DNA of 64,000 nt. Origin: Gossypium raimondii. Taxonomy: Eukaryota > Streptophyta > Magnoliopsida > Malvales > Malvaceae. The notes beneath the pieces are model-generated. The model searched no databases. It saw only the letters and a program-made list of their open reading frames with translations, and was not told the DNA's origin. The stretch is from NCBI RefSeq assembly GCF_025698545.1, contig NC_068575.1:49795980-49859979 (forward strand). The letters are read 5' to 3'. The translations under genes and the position numbers were made by a program. Of the stretch, positions 36,815-48,599 are shown in pieces; position 1 is the first letter of the stretch; the number at the start of each line of letters is the position of its first letter.

Positions 36815-39147
36815 ATGGAGAACCAGTTTTTCGTTAATGCAGGAATCCCATCACCTGCACCGCCATTGCACTTTGGGTCATCGATGCCAATGTCAGATTG
36901 GCAGTCCCTGTCTTCAGCCATGGAAATTCAGTCTCAAGATTGTTTCCCCACCCCCAACTGGGAAAAACCAACGGATTATGGTCTACAGTTTGAGTCGGCC
37001 TTGAGTTCCATGGTGTCTTCCCGAGCTGCTTCCAATTGCAATGTCTCCAGTGAGAGCTTAATAATCAGGGAATTGATAGGGAAATTGGGGAGCATCGGCA
37101 ACGGTGGTGAGATCCCCCCGCATTCTCAGCCCTTGTTGGCTTCTTACATCAATGGCAACAACAGTTCAAACACTTCTTGTTATAGCACCCCATTGAATTC
37201 CCCTCCTAAGTTGAACTTGCCAATGGTGGATAGCTTGGTTAAAGAGAAGCTTCCCCCGAAGGGGCTGAATTCCAGCGTGGCGGATTTCTCAGCTGATCCT
37301 GGATTTGCGGAGAGAGCAGCCAAATTCTCTTGCTTTGGAAGCAGGAGTTTCAATGGTCGAACCACTCAATTCGGACCCAAAGACAATACTGAATTTGCTG
37401 CTTTTAGATCCAATCCCTTGGCAGCAAATGCCAAGCTACCGCGTGTTTCCAGTAGTCCTTCTATAAAGGCAATGGTATCTCAAGGCACCACCACCAACAA
37501 GAACACCCCATTGCAGGACCGATCTGAGTTAGCCAATTCTCAAGAGGAATCCATCGTTTCAGAACAAAATCCCAATGGCGAGCCTGGTTTGAAAGCTTCA
37601 AATTCAAGGAAAAGAAAGGCGGTTCCCAAAGCAAAAACAAAGGAAACTTCATCATCCCCATCCGCAAATGCTTCAAAGGTACAGAGTTTAAAGAGTTGTA
37701 AGCTGTAACTTCCTTTTTCAGATAAAATTTTCATTTTAACATTCGGTAATCAACCCACATTTCCAGGTGACTGAACCCAACGAAGCATCAAATGAAAAGC
37801 GATGCAAGTTATCAGACAGCAATGGAAATGAAAATGGCTCTGCTAAAGCAGAGGAAGATGCCAAAGGAGACAAGGCTAACAATACAAAGGCTCTTGAACC
37901 TCCCAAGGACTATATTCATGTTAGAGCAAGAAGGGGTCAAGCCACTGACAGCCATAGTTTAGCTGAAAGAGTGAGAATCATAATTCAAATTATTTTGTTC
38001 TCAATGATCTACTGGGGGTGTGTTCTTGCATTAACATTGGCTATCAATATGTGTCACTTTGGTCAGGTCCGTAGAGAGAAAATCAGTGAGAGAATGAAGC
38101 TTCTGCAAAATCTTGTTCCCGGTTGCAACAAGGTCTGAAATAAAATTCGTTCTTAATCTGGAAATTTACTGACAAAGAAAAAATTATTGCTCCCATTCTT
38201 AATTATAATGGGTTGTTGGGGTTTCAAAAATTGTAGGTCACTGGAAAAGCCTTAATGCTGGACGAGATTATAAACTATGTTCAATCATTGCAGCGACAAG
38301 TTGAGGTAGATTATTAACATTTATTTGATGAACGTGTGGTGATCAATTTCTTGGGATACAAGTTTTCATGGTTTTTGTTAAATATATATATATATTATTG
38401 GCAGTTCCTCTCAATGAAGTTAGCTTCAGTGAATACCAGGCTGGACTTTAACGTGGAGAGTTTAATGTCAAAGGATGTAAGTCTATAGCTGTTTTTTCAA
38501 CCCGTTAAAAAAAATTAAAAATTAATGTTTCTTTTCTTTTCTATGAAGAATAAATAATGTTTCAAATTCAATCCTTTGAATTGGGAATACCCCATTTCTG
38601 TTTGCAGATATTTCAACGAAACAACACATTGCAGCAGCCAATATTCGCAATAAATTCCTCAGCATCAACCTTTTTCGGGCACCAACCTCAGCAAAATCCA
38701 GCATTGCATAGCAATATGTCTAATGGGACAATGACCCAATGCTCAGTGGACCCTTTGGATACTGCTATCTGTCCCAAACTCAACACCCATTTGCCCCAAA
38801 TCAACCAGTTTGTTGAAACTGTACCACCTCAGGTAAATATCATTTTCATAGCTAATCAAAGTTCCTTATCCCTTATCCTTTTCCATTTTCAGAGATCTAA
38901 ACGCCTAAATTTGCTTGTCTAAAACATGTTCAGTACCCAACATTTTGTGAAGGTGACCTGGAAACCATAGTTCACATGGGGTTTGGCCAAAATCAGAGCC
39001 AAGATATGGCATTACATTCACAAAACTTCCAGGGTAAGTCATGGAATTAACAAAACCAATTTATCTTAAGACTGATTGGTTAATGATTCATTTATACTTG
39101 TAATTGCAGGGTCAAATCAAGTTTCTCACATGAAAGTTGAGCTCTAA
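36815..39147 (+). CDS. bHLH transcription factor of the bHLH62/bHLH78 (CIB-like) group
   Basis: Eight exons join in frame: 36815-37678, 37767-37970, 38067-38132, 38237-38305, 38405-38476, 38608-38832, 38934-39033 and 39110-39147, giving 545 residues. The N-terminal 330 residues are Ser/Asn-rich with [10 protein letters not shown] and [15 protein letters not shown], blocks I associate with bHLH62/78. A Lys-rich stretch ([14 protein letters not shown]) precedes the DNA-binding domain. The basic region (about 337-361, [25 protein letters not shown]) has the H-E-R triplet that reads the G-box CACGTG. The HLH helices run to about 401 ([30 protein letters not shown]). The bHLH domain is split by introns at the usual plant positions. 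CIB-like factors regulate flowering and growth downstream of light and brassinosteroid. Intact. Confidence 0.92.
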
Positions 39148-42100
39148 TAACACCATTCTTGGTCCTGGATTAAAGGTCAAAAGCAGAGAATTGCTGCTGT
39201 ATATAAAATGAACTTATTACTGGCCCAATGCATCAGCTACGATAACTAGGCTGCTAGCCAATTATGCTTAGGTTTAAAGTGGAGGATTCTTTTTCCCTTT
39301 ATAATATTCTAATATTAATATTAGGGTTTTCTTTTTTGGGTTAAATAATTTGATCTTCTTCTAATTCTTTTTTCGTGGAGGGGTTTTTTTCTACTTACAA
39401 ATTTATCCAATGTAAAATCTGTGTATTCAAGGTGCAAAAGATGTTAAAGCCAAAATGCACCAACATTTGTAAGATGTAATATTTTAATCAAATTAATGCT
39501 AATTAAGCAGCTTTCATTTTCTACGCAACTTTGCAACTTTATTAAATTGAGACATGATAAATGTTAATTGAAAACAAAGATTTCCCAGAATTCACTTGGG
39601 GTCACCATCACATCCTTGCTAGATCTTTGAAATCCGCTTGATTTGATCTTTTACTAGTGTTTTTAAGTGTTAACCAGCTGTATCTGTTGGCTAAAACTTT
39701 CTCGGTTTTTATTTTTAATTAGAGTGATTATGACATTGATGTTGTTTTAGCTGGGATCAACCCTTGATTCTTGGCAACTTTAATAGATTAACCAAAAATA
39801 CAACCTTGAGTCACTTTCTTTCTTTTCCTTTTTCTATTTTTTTTTTATAGTCACAACACAAAAATTAATTAATTTAAACATAACCAAAAGATTAAAAGCT
39901 ATAACCACCTTTTTATATATTGCATCAAAAGAATCCCAGGTTGGCATTGGTGAGATTCTGACTAGACCCAATGAATCATTGAGCTTTATTATCTCACCTA
40001 CTATCAAAATTAGTCATTATTGTAGTGGAATTAAGGTATATTGTATATTGGGAAGATGCTCATAAAAATTAAATTTTGTTTTTTTAATTCAAAGGTCAAT
40101 TATTAGGTTAGGAGATTAGACATTGTTTAATTACCAGAAAGATGCTTTGTGTTCAGAGCGGTTATAAAATAAAACAGCAATGGAAGATGTTCATGTGGCA
40201 GTGTTTTTCTTAATTAACACCAATCATTTAGCGACATCTCTACGGTTTATATTCTTTTACTACTCTTCTACCTGCTTCTCAATTTTATTAAACTCCAAAA
40301 ATTCATTTCTCATCATCTTTTGTATGTAAGGAAATAACAAGATGGGTAGTTTTTTTTTTATTTATGAAAATCGGTGTCACGAAGTTGAATTGGTTTGTGC
40401 ATTTGAATTAAATATACTGTTGGTAGTGAATTTCTTAAAACGATTACGTGAGACTACACTTGAAGTCAATAGATGTGTGATTTGGCACATGAATCAGACT
40501 TAGAGTGAACAATTTGCTTAAGCCACCTTCGAGCATGTTATCCGCATCGCAGGGGGATGCAAATGGAAAAGGGAATGTTGGTTTATAATTTTGCTTTCTT
40601 TTGTTAGTCTCTTTTATGCAGCAAAAAAAGTTTATATATAGATTTATGTAAGTTGTAAAATATAGGGGATAGGGGATAGGAAATAGCAGTAGTTTAAGGG
40701 TGAAGTAGATGAGTTTTTAAACGGGATGGGGGTTTGTTGGTAAATGGTCTTAATCAAAATCCCCCAATTCCATGTGCTGTCCAGATACAAGCAATGCCCA
40801 TTTCACACTCCCACTCTCCAACTATTTTTGTTTTAAAAAGAGAGAGAAATAAGCGATTGGAGTGAGGGTCAAGGTATTTTGTTAGGAGCCTAATTGGTTG
40901 CTATTTTAGGGCATAATCTTATGGATGCATTAGGGTATGCCTCCCATTAACAAAGTAATTCCCACTATTGAATCATTTTCAGTGTATTCAATTAACGTCT
41001 TATTATATTTCTTTGATTAGGAAAGGTAGGTTAATAAGAAAATTATAATGGGGGTGTGAAGAGTAGAGTTCCCCATGATTTGATTCACCACTGCTACCAG
41101 TGCATGATTTCATGCTCTCCAACTGGAACCGTGTCTTACGTTTTTCTGCATTTCAAAGCTTCTCCCTCTTTGGTGCGTGTGGAAAGTTTTTAGCATTTTT
41201 GTCCTCTTCTCTCTTTTCTTTTTCTTTTTATTTCTTTTGACTCCCAGGGAGACCCTAAGATCATATAAAACTAAAAAAAAGGAGTTAAGATCTCCATACA
41301 TGCTAAAGCCAAATTAGGAGTTCTTTTTTGAAGTTAATTAGTAAGAGGATGTTATAGAGGAGAAAATCATTTCTTTCCCAAAGTCTAAATACATGAGAAT
41401 ACCATTTATCCAAAACCCTAAACAAACTTGTTAAGGAAATGAAAGAAATTGACAGAAAAGAAGAAGAAGAAGGAGTTGAAATGACATTGAAATTCTAACT
41501 AAAACAAAACGTGTAAAAAAATGTCTGAAGAAGAGAAAAAAAAAAAAGAAAGAGTACAGTACGTGATACGCATGTAGGTATCGGTATAAGTATAACCAAA
41601 TCTGGACATGTCCAACGAATCATGTTTCTCGCCACGTCCTCAACTTTGTTAATTTTCGTTCCAATCCAAAATTCGCCTTCAAATTTTACTTCTTTTTGTC
41701 TATCTCATTTTTTTCTGATAACAACGTAACATGTGACATTTTTTTTACTATACATCATCCAATTTTTAGATAAACTCAAACGATTTTAATAATTTAAATA
41801 TCATGTTCAAATTTTTTTAAAGTATTTTGGTAGGAAAAATAATATAGTTTAGGGGCAAATTTATAGTTAAGACTTTAATTTTTATAAAATGTAAGGATAA
41901 GAGTCATTTAAATACTAAATTAAAATCGATATCAACTAAAGACTTAAATGTAAATCATTTGCCACTTCACCTGTAATTTAGTCGATAAAATAATCATAAC
42001 AAATTATAGACATTTGAGGGTCTCTTGACACTTACACTCTCAACTGTTATCAAACTAGACTTACACCCTAAACCCAATTTCCTTGGAATGTCCAGTCATC

Positions 42101-42330
42101 CAAATTTCTCTCTAACCACTTATCTCATTAGGAGACTAATAAAATGATAGCTCTCAATACAATCGACTAAGGTAATTGACTAATTTTATCACCCAAGGGC
42201 GTATGTCTCTTGTACCTTAGAGAATATCCAGTTGTCAACTAGCTTAGTACTAAGGTTTATTTGTACGACAATTATTGGGTCGTAATTATATTTTCTTTTC
42301 ATTACAAAGGATTGTAATTCTTTAGATGTG
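39148..42330. other. 3' flank of the bHLH gene and intergenic DNA
   Basis: The bHLH 3' UTR probably occupies the first few hundred bases. The rest is AT-rich. About 42000-42290 has more complex sequence that could be an LTR remnant, but I cannot place it. No gene recognised. Confidence 0.45.
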
Positions 42331-42334
42331 TTTG

Positions 42335-42786
42335 GCTGGCAAAGCGTAATCATATTGTAATTCCTTATGTCATGTTTAGTAGTGCAAATTATAATTACAC
42401 AGTTACATAATTAATATTTTTAAAAATATTAATTATTATAAAAATATTTGTATGATAAAATGATCTCTAAACAAGTAGCAAAAACTAAAATCAAATCATC
42501 ATATGTATTATGTTAGTTTAAAAAGTAGTTGATAACATGATTACTAATAAAATAGCAAGAAAAATTAGCATCATATGCAATTTTATCTAATTGTTCTAGT
42601 GCATATTGTTGGGTTATTCCTTCTTTAATATTTAACATATGCTCATTATCGTCATTTGTTGGTCCTTGACCAAGTTCATCATCAATTGAATTTGAATATG
42701 CATCATTAAGATTATAAATATCTTATTCTTCCATGTACTCTACGAAGTATGAATAATCTCAATTATAAAGATTATAATTGAAGTAT
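42335..42786 (-). pseudogene. PIF/Harbinger transposase C-terminal relic, copy 1
   Basis: The minus strand reads DYSYFVEYMEE, stop, DIYNLNDAYSNSIDDELGQG, then NDDNEHMLNIKEGITQQYALEQLDKIAYD. It is the same sequence as copy 2 (44830-45330) with many substitutions and a stop at the same region. The non-coding flank toward 42335 also matches copy 2. Confidence 0.6.
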
Positions 42787-42789
42787 GAA

Positions 42790-43489
42790 AGGGAGGCTGG
42801 GAAGGTCTCGTTTGGCGCGACACTGGCCTCGGTACTCGAAGGTGCTGCGATGGGGTGCGACGGCATGGTGTTTGGTCTCCGAGCTGGGTCGAAGCCCTAG
42901 CAGAGGAGAGGAGGAGACGGTCTCCTATGGTTGTTGCTGTTGTGGGAGGATGGGGTTTTGATTAGGGTTTGAAGGGTGTTTAAAAACGGCGCCACATTAG
43001 CAACCCGTGTGACCCGACCCAAAGGCCCGATAGGATCCGCGTTCTTTGTTTCAAATGGACTATTTATGCAATTAGTCCTCCTGACTTTATAGTTTGTCTA
43101 AATTAAAATTTTTATTTCTTTTAAATTTTGTGGCACATTTTATTTTTGTTTCAAATTGGTCCAGTGCTGCGCAGTGTTTTGGGATGTTTGGGTAAATTTC
43201 TCTTTGGGTCCTCCACTGTTGGTTTCGTGTTCTAATTGGTCCATTCGCATTTTATTTATTTTAAATTTGCCCCGAATTTTTGTTTTAAGTTTAAATTAGT
43301 CAATTTTGTTATTATTGCTATTAAATAAGTTAATTTCATTAGAATTATCATTATTTATTATTATTATTTCTATACACATACACACACAAATTTTTTTAAT
43401 ATACATATATATTTTAAACTTTTGTAAATACATTTACATATTATATATATATTTTATTATTATTTTATTTTCATAACCTTTGTATACAT

Positions 43490-43540
<51 letters not shown>

Positions 43541-44460
43541 TATACATTTTATAATACATGTACACTTTCTATATTTTATATATACATACATTTCCTATAA
43601 TATATGTATACGTTTATTTTTTTAAAAGAAATTGTTATTAACATATACATTATATATATTTAAACATTTTATATATATATTTGCATATTTGTCTTTCAAA
43701 AAATGTTTGTTTTTATTAAAGCATTAAAATCATTTTATTTCTTAAATTTTTAAATATTTGGCATTCACGTTTTTCTTGAAGGATTGTGTCCTAACTTACT
43801 GGGCTTCAATTCTTCTGATGAATTTAGAGAGCCAAGTATTTATTTTGCAATAAAATCACACGGATTCAAATAAAAGCTTATTCTCAGGAATTCAAAATGT
43901 TGAGTCCTAACTCACTGGACATGACATTTTGTCATCTCGAAATAAGAATTTTTAAAAATAAATAAAGGCAATATTCGGTATTTGGAATTTTGAGAAATTG
44001 TGCCCTAACTTACTGGGTTTCAATTTTCTTCATTTTACCTAAATAACCGAATATCCTTCTTAGGTTTAAATGCACGAGTTTTAAAAATCAAAAGACAAAC
44101 TTAATTTTGAAAATTAAAAATGTTGCGCCCTAACTTACTGGGTGTGATGTTTAAATTCTTTGAAATAAGAACGTTTTATTTTTTAATTCATTCAAGATAA
44201 AAAGTTTTATTTTAAAATCTTTTCAAATTTTCGACACCAAGACATTAAACAATCAATTTGGTACCGATTTTGGGCGTTACAAGGGTGCTAACCCTTCTAA
44301 ATGTGAATCGACTCCGAACTGCTTTTTTCAAATTTCGTAGACCAAAATCGTTTTTAAGGTGAGCTGATCACACCTCAATCAAGGATCGGTGGCGACTCCA
44401 ATTTTTGTTTTTTAAGGTCGACAACTAAATTTTTGTTTTCAAAAAATGGTTTCGACAAAT
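42790..44460 (+). mobile_element. gypsy-type LTR with primer-binding-site-like end, rest of element missing
   Basis: The left part is GC-richer (42790-43050, GGCGCGACACTGG...), then T-rich DNA, a pure TA microsatellite (about 43493-43537), and a tandem block at 43780-44150 in which CCTAACTTACTGGG or a close variant recurs about every 100 bp. It ends with GGGCGTTACAAGGGTGCTAACCC and GGTGGCGACTCCA (44388-44400); TGGCGACTCC is a primer-binding site used by many plant Tat/Ogre-type gypsy elements. No gag or pol follows. Left boundary approximate. Confidence 0.6.
43493..43537. repeat. (TA)n microsatellite
   Basis: An uninterrupted alternating TA run of roughly 45 bases within the LTR. Likely length-polymorphic. 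Confidence 0.9.
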
Positions 44461-44769
44461 ACCTTTAGGATCGATGAAGAAATTATTAACTCTCCAATAA
44501 TACTAGGGTTACACTCTATCGACACTCTTTCAATCCTCAACCTTTATATTCTCTTCTCCACCACTCGCCATAACATTTAGCTCTCTGTCCCGACTGGGTG
44601 AACTGGTCTCCACAACAACCACCACCCTCTCCTCCATACTCACTCCTTGTTGTATCACTGTATCAACACTTATAATATAATTTTATAACTTGTAAATAAA
44701 TAATTTTTTAAAATTAGATTTGGGTGTAATTACTTGTGTAATTACTTCAATTCTCACCCCCTAAGGGTC

Positions 44770-45335
44770 TGTTTCGACAACACAAAGTAATTTGATGAAA
44801 ATGTAATTTCTAAGGTAGTAATTACAAAGAATTATAATTTCCTAGACGTATTGTTTGTCTAATAGAGTGTAATTACATCATAATTCTCTATATCATATTT
44901 GGTAGTGCAAATTGTAATTACAAGGTTACATGATTTATATTTTAAAATGTTAATTATTATAAAAATTATCAATATGATAAAAAATTTCTAAACGAGTAAC
45001 AAAATTATAATCAAATAATCAAATGCAATGTATTAGTTCAAGAAAGTAGTTGATAAAACGATTACATCATATTCAGTTTTGTTTAATTGCTCTAACATTT
45101 CATATTTTTGAGTTATTCTCTCTTTCACATTTAACATATACTCCTCATTATTATTTGTTAGTCCATGACGGAGTTCATCATCGAAATCTATATCATTAAG
45201 ATTATCTAGATCTCAATATTCCATGTACTCGTCAAAGTATGAATCATCTCAATTCCATCTACGAATGAAATTATGAAGTATGTAACATGCTAATACGATC
45301 CAACCCTATTTTTTATGCTATACTATCTTTGCCTA
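44770..45335 (-). pseudogene. PIF/Harbinger transposase C-terminal relic, copy 2
   Basis: The minus strand from 45290 reads ACYILHNFIRRWN, the ACCVLHNF motif at the end of Harbinger DDE transposases, then stop, DDSYFDEYMEY, stop, DLDNLNDIDFDDELRHGLTN, and VKERITQKYEMLEQLNKTEYD. Two in-frame stops make it non-functional. Downstream (toward 44770) it carries 'gggtctgtttcgacaac', which resembles a Harbinger terminal repeat. Confidence 0.7.
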
Positions 45336-47489
45336 TCTTAGGTGAACCGACCATCCTATCTCCACCACTTTCTTCTCCTTCTATCCACCCTTGTTGAAAC
45401 ATTGATCAACAATGGTTATTAGTAAAATCTTTTTAGGCTTGGGTTCAAACTTTAGACATTACATTTTTATTTGTTTTACTTAAACATGCATATAAAAGCA
45501 GTAAAAAGAGGTAAACTCAATTATATTAATATTCAATCGTTTATTTGAAACGGTTTAAGTAGTTCCTTTGATTGAGTTGTCACCGAGTTGTGATACTAAC
45601 TCAACCACTAAAATTATATTTGTAAATTTAAAAATATTTTAAAGTTTGTTATGTAAAATTTTCACACACATCGTAAATGTGTCATAATTTAATTATTATT
45701 TTATTTATTTGATAATAAAAAGAAAATTATGTTGCAATTTTAAGAAGATTTATTAAAATAAATAAGATAATGAGTAGAAATCATAATATATTTATTACTT
45801 AAAAAGTAGAAACGTATGAATCAAGGGGTTTCTCTATAATCTTCCAAAGCCTTCACAAAAAAAGATCGAAAGATTTGAAGATTTCAGATTGTTATGGGCT
45901 TTGGACTTTTAAGCAAACCCATCTTCAATACTGGCTTTTGATTTTAGACATAGCGAGAGAAAAGGCCAATATTTGCAAGAAATTTTTGAATTAAAATAAT
46001 GGTCTAAGATTTGTTTGTGTCAAAAAGTATATTTGAGAAGTAAAATATCTATTTTAGACATGATTTTATCAAGTAATAAATATGCATTTAAATAATATTC
46101 AAATTAGTTAATATTATTATATTTTAGTAAGAATATAAAAAGTAATTTATTATAACTTGTTAATATTTTAAAATATGAAATATAAATTTTAAATATTTTA
46201 AGCAATAAATATTAATTATTTTTAAAATTTAATTAGAATACATAAACTATATTTTAAATATTTAAATGTAACTATTAAATATTTGTAATTAGATATTAAC
46301 ACATTTGTATTATTTTAAAAATATTTTTATTTTTAATTAATTATTATAACACATTTGTAATTGAACACCAAGAAATAAAAAAGGGAAAGTAATATGTTGT
46401 TGGAGGGGTGAAAAAATAATTAAGCACCAAAAGTACTTTTGAGAGAGAAAAAGATAAAAATTTTAGATTCTCCTTTTCAAAAGTTGAAAAGCCAAAATAT
46501 TCAGCCAAAAACAATTTGTTTTTTTTTTCTAAAGGTGCTTTTTTTAAGCACTACTAAACAAACCTTTTTTCTTAGTGTCTAATTATCTCTAAATCTATTT
46601 ACTACATGTCGTGGCTTTTCTATGAATATTATGTGGAATAAAAAGTTGACATGGCATCATACATGTTATGATAATTTTGTCGCATAAGATTTTGGGAATA
46701 GCAAAAGTTAACTTCACAAATTTAACAAATATTGTTTAATTAAAACTAAAATTTAAAAAGAAAACATAAAACTAAAAATGATCACATTAAAGTATAAACA
46801 CTAAATCTATAACTTACACGTAGCATAAAGACTAATAACAAAATCTTATAAAGTAAATGAGGTAGGTTGGGGTTCCTCTTAGACTAAATTTATCAAAGAT
46901 TGCTCCCTACCATGACTTGTACCCACCTTCAGATAATATGATTCTATCATTGGTGATTGTCCGAATAGAGTCATGGCCAATGTCTTGTAATGCAAATCGT
47001 GAATATAACTCAAACTATTCGTCATTAATGAAATCTGTTACAATATATAGGCACTAAAATAGTTAATACGCTTATATAATTCAAAATCTCATAACTAGTA
47101 TGGAGAATATCTTCGACCTTCACTAACTACTCCACTGTAGCACCTTCACTTTTTATGGCGCACAAACATTATCGTCTCAAATTCTTTATTATCATTGACA
47201 TCAATGTAATCACACTCCCTTCTTTTAGACTTCAAAATTCTAAACTTCATATAAATATCATTTTAGTAGTTCAAGCTTGAAATTTCCTCGTGATTCATTT
47301 TTTCATTTTCTCTGAGGATGCATTCCTTTTAATTGTCATACTAATGAGAGCTTCAAGTTGGAATACAACTCCATCATTATTCGAAATCATCTCTATTAAA
47401 ATGGATTTGTTTCATAAATCAATTCACAACTTTCATAATTGAAGTTGTCAGATATTAAATTTCAAACGTTACAAACACATCAAATTTTT
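45336..47489. other. AT-rich intergenic DNA
   Basis: No gene recognised. At 46870-47260 the minus strand has partly open frames (for example RECDYIDVNDNKEFETI) that may be an old coding relic, but I cannot assign a family. Confidence 0.4.
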
Positions 47490-47742
47490 TGGGGAGTCGG
47501 AATTAAATTATATATTTTTACAATAGTAAAAATATAATTTCATCATTTTAATAGCCTGTATCTTTATAATTGTTAAATGATTAAATCAAATTTTTATCAT
47601 TTTTGAAAGAGGGCCAAAGTGTAAATTTATCATTACTAATTTAAAATTTTGTAAATTATAAAGTGACTTAAATGAAAAAATTTTCATTTTAGGAGGGAGA
47701 CCGGGGCCTTGCCAACCCCCTAGCTTTGTCACTAGAGGCTAT
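47490..47742 (+). repeat. dispersed AT-rich repeat, single copy
   Basis: It matches the right arm of the 20.5-24.1 kb foldback element in order: 'ggaattaaattatatatttttacaatagtaaaaat', 'attttaatagcctgtatcttta', 'ttaaatcaaatttttatcattttt', 'attactaatttaaaattttg', ending in GGAGGGAGACCGGGGCC. About 250 bp. Confidence 0.65.
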
Positions 47743-48599
47743 CAAACATTAGATTTCAAAGTTTGCAAAAACATCAATTTTAACAATTTTTAATAATAAA
47801 AAATCTAACAAAATTAACACTAACTCACTACAACGACAACCATAACTTATTTGTAACATACATATAATATAATCAACAGATGTAAAAGAACAATTACTAT
47901 TGTAACAAGAATAACATAATATTATTCCAAAAACATTTACAAATTTGCTGCTAACATTTAATAACAACAATAATAATATAATATTATTTCATGAATTATG
48001 GGAAAAAAGCCATTTAATTGATTAATTAAGTTGTTGATACTTTGCAAGTAGTTGGAATAATTTCGATAAGAGGATTTTAGGGGTACTTTTAAGGAATGAA
48101 TTTCCCCCCACCATAAAACATATAGAAGAGAGTGGGGGGGGGGGGGGGATAGAAATATAGCATTCGTTGCATTTTCCATTTTTATATCTAAATTTTAGTT
48201 CCCCAACTTATTTTTACCGAAAGGTGGCTTTGGAACTTCTGAATAGAAAGGGGCATGCTTATTAACAAATTTAAATAACACTTACCATATAAATATGAGT
48301 GCTAAATTATTTTGTATTTTCTTTTTTCCATTCTTTTCCCTGTCGTTTGACGTTTTGTAAGTCCAACTATATCAGCACTAAAAATGGAAGCCCAAAATTC
48401 TCATCTTTGGAACCTCCTCATGCTGAAAATAATTATTTCTGTAAAAAGGGAAATGAATAAACAGAACATTCTTTAACGTCAACAATCCTCGTACTCGGAC
48501 ACAGAAGAATCCATTGCAACTCAAACCAACTTCTCTGTTCCCATTTTTAAGGAAAAAAAAAAAAACACCCAAGGCATCAAACCGTCACGTGTCCACCAC
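47743..48599. other. 3' flank of FKBP62 with a G15 homopolymer
   Basis: AT-rich sequence with no recognised gene. An uninterrupted run of 15 G lies at 48134-48148, about 450 bp beyond the FKBP62 stop codon. Confidence 0.5.
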
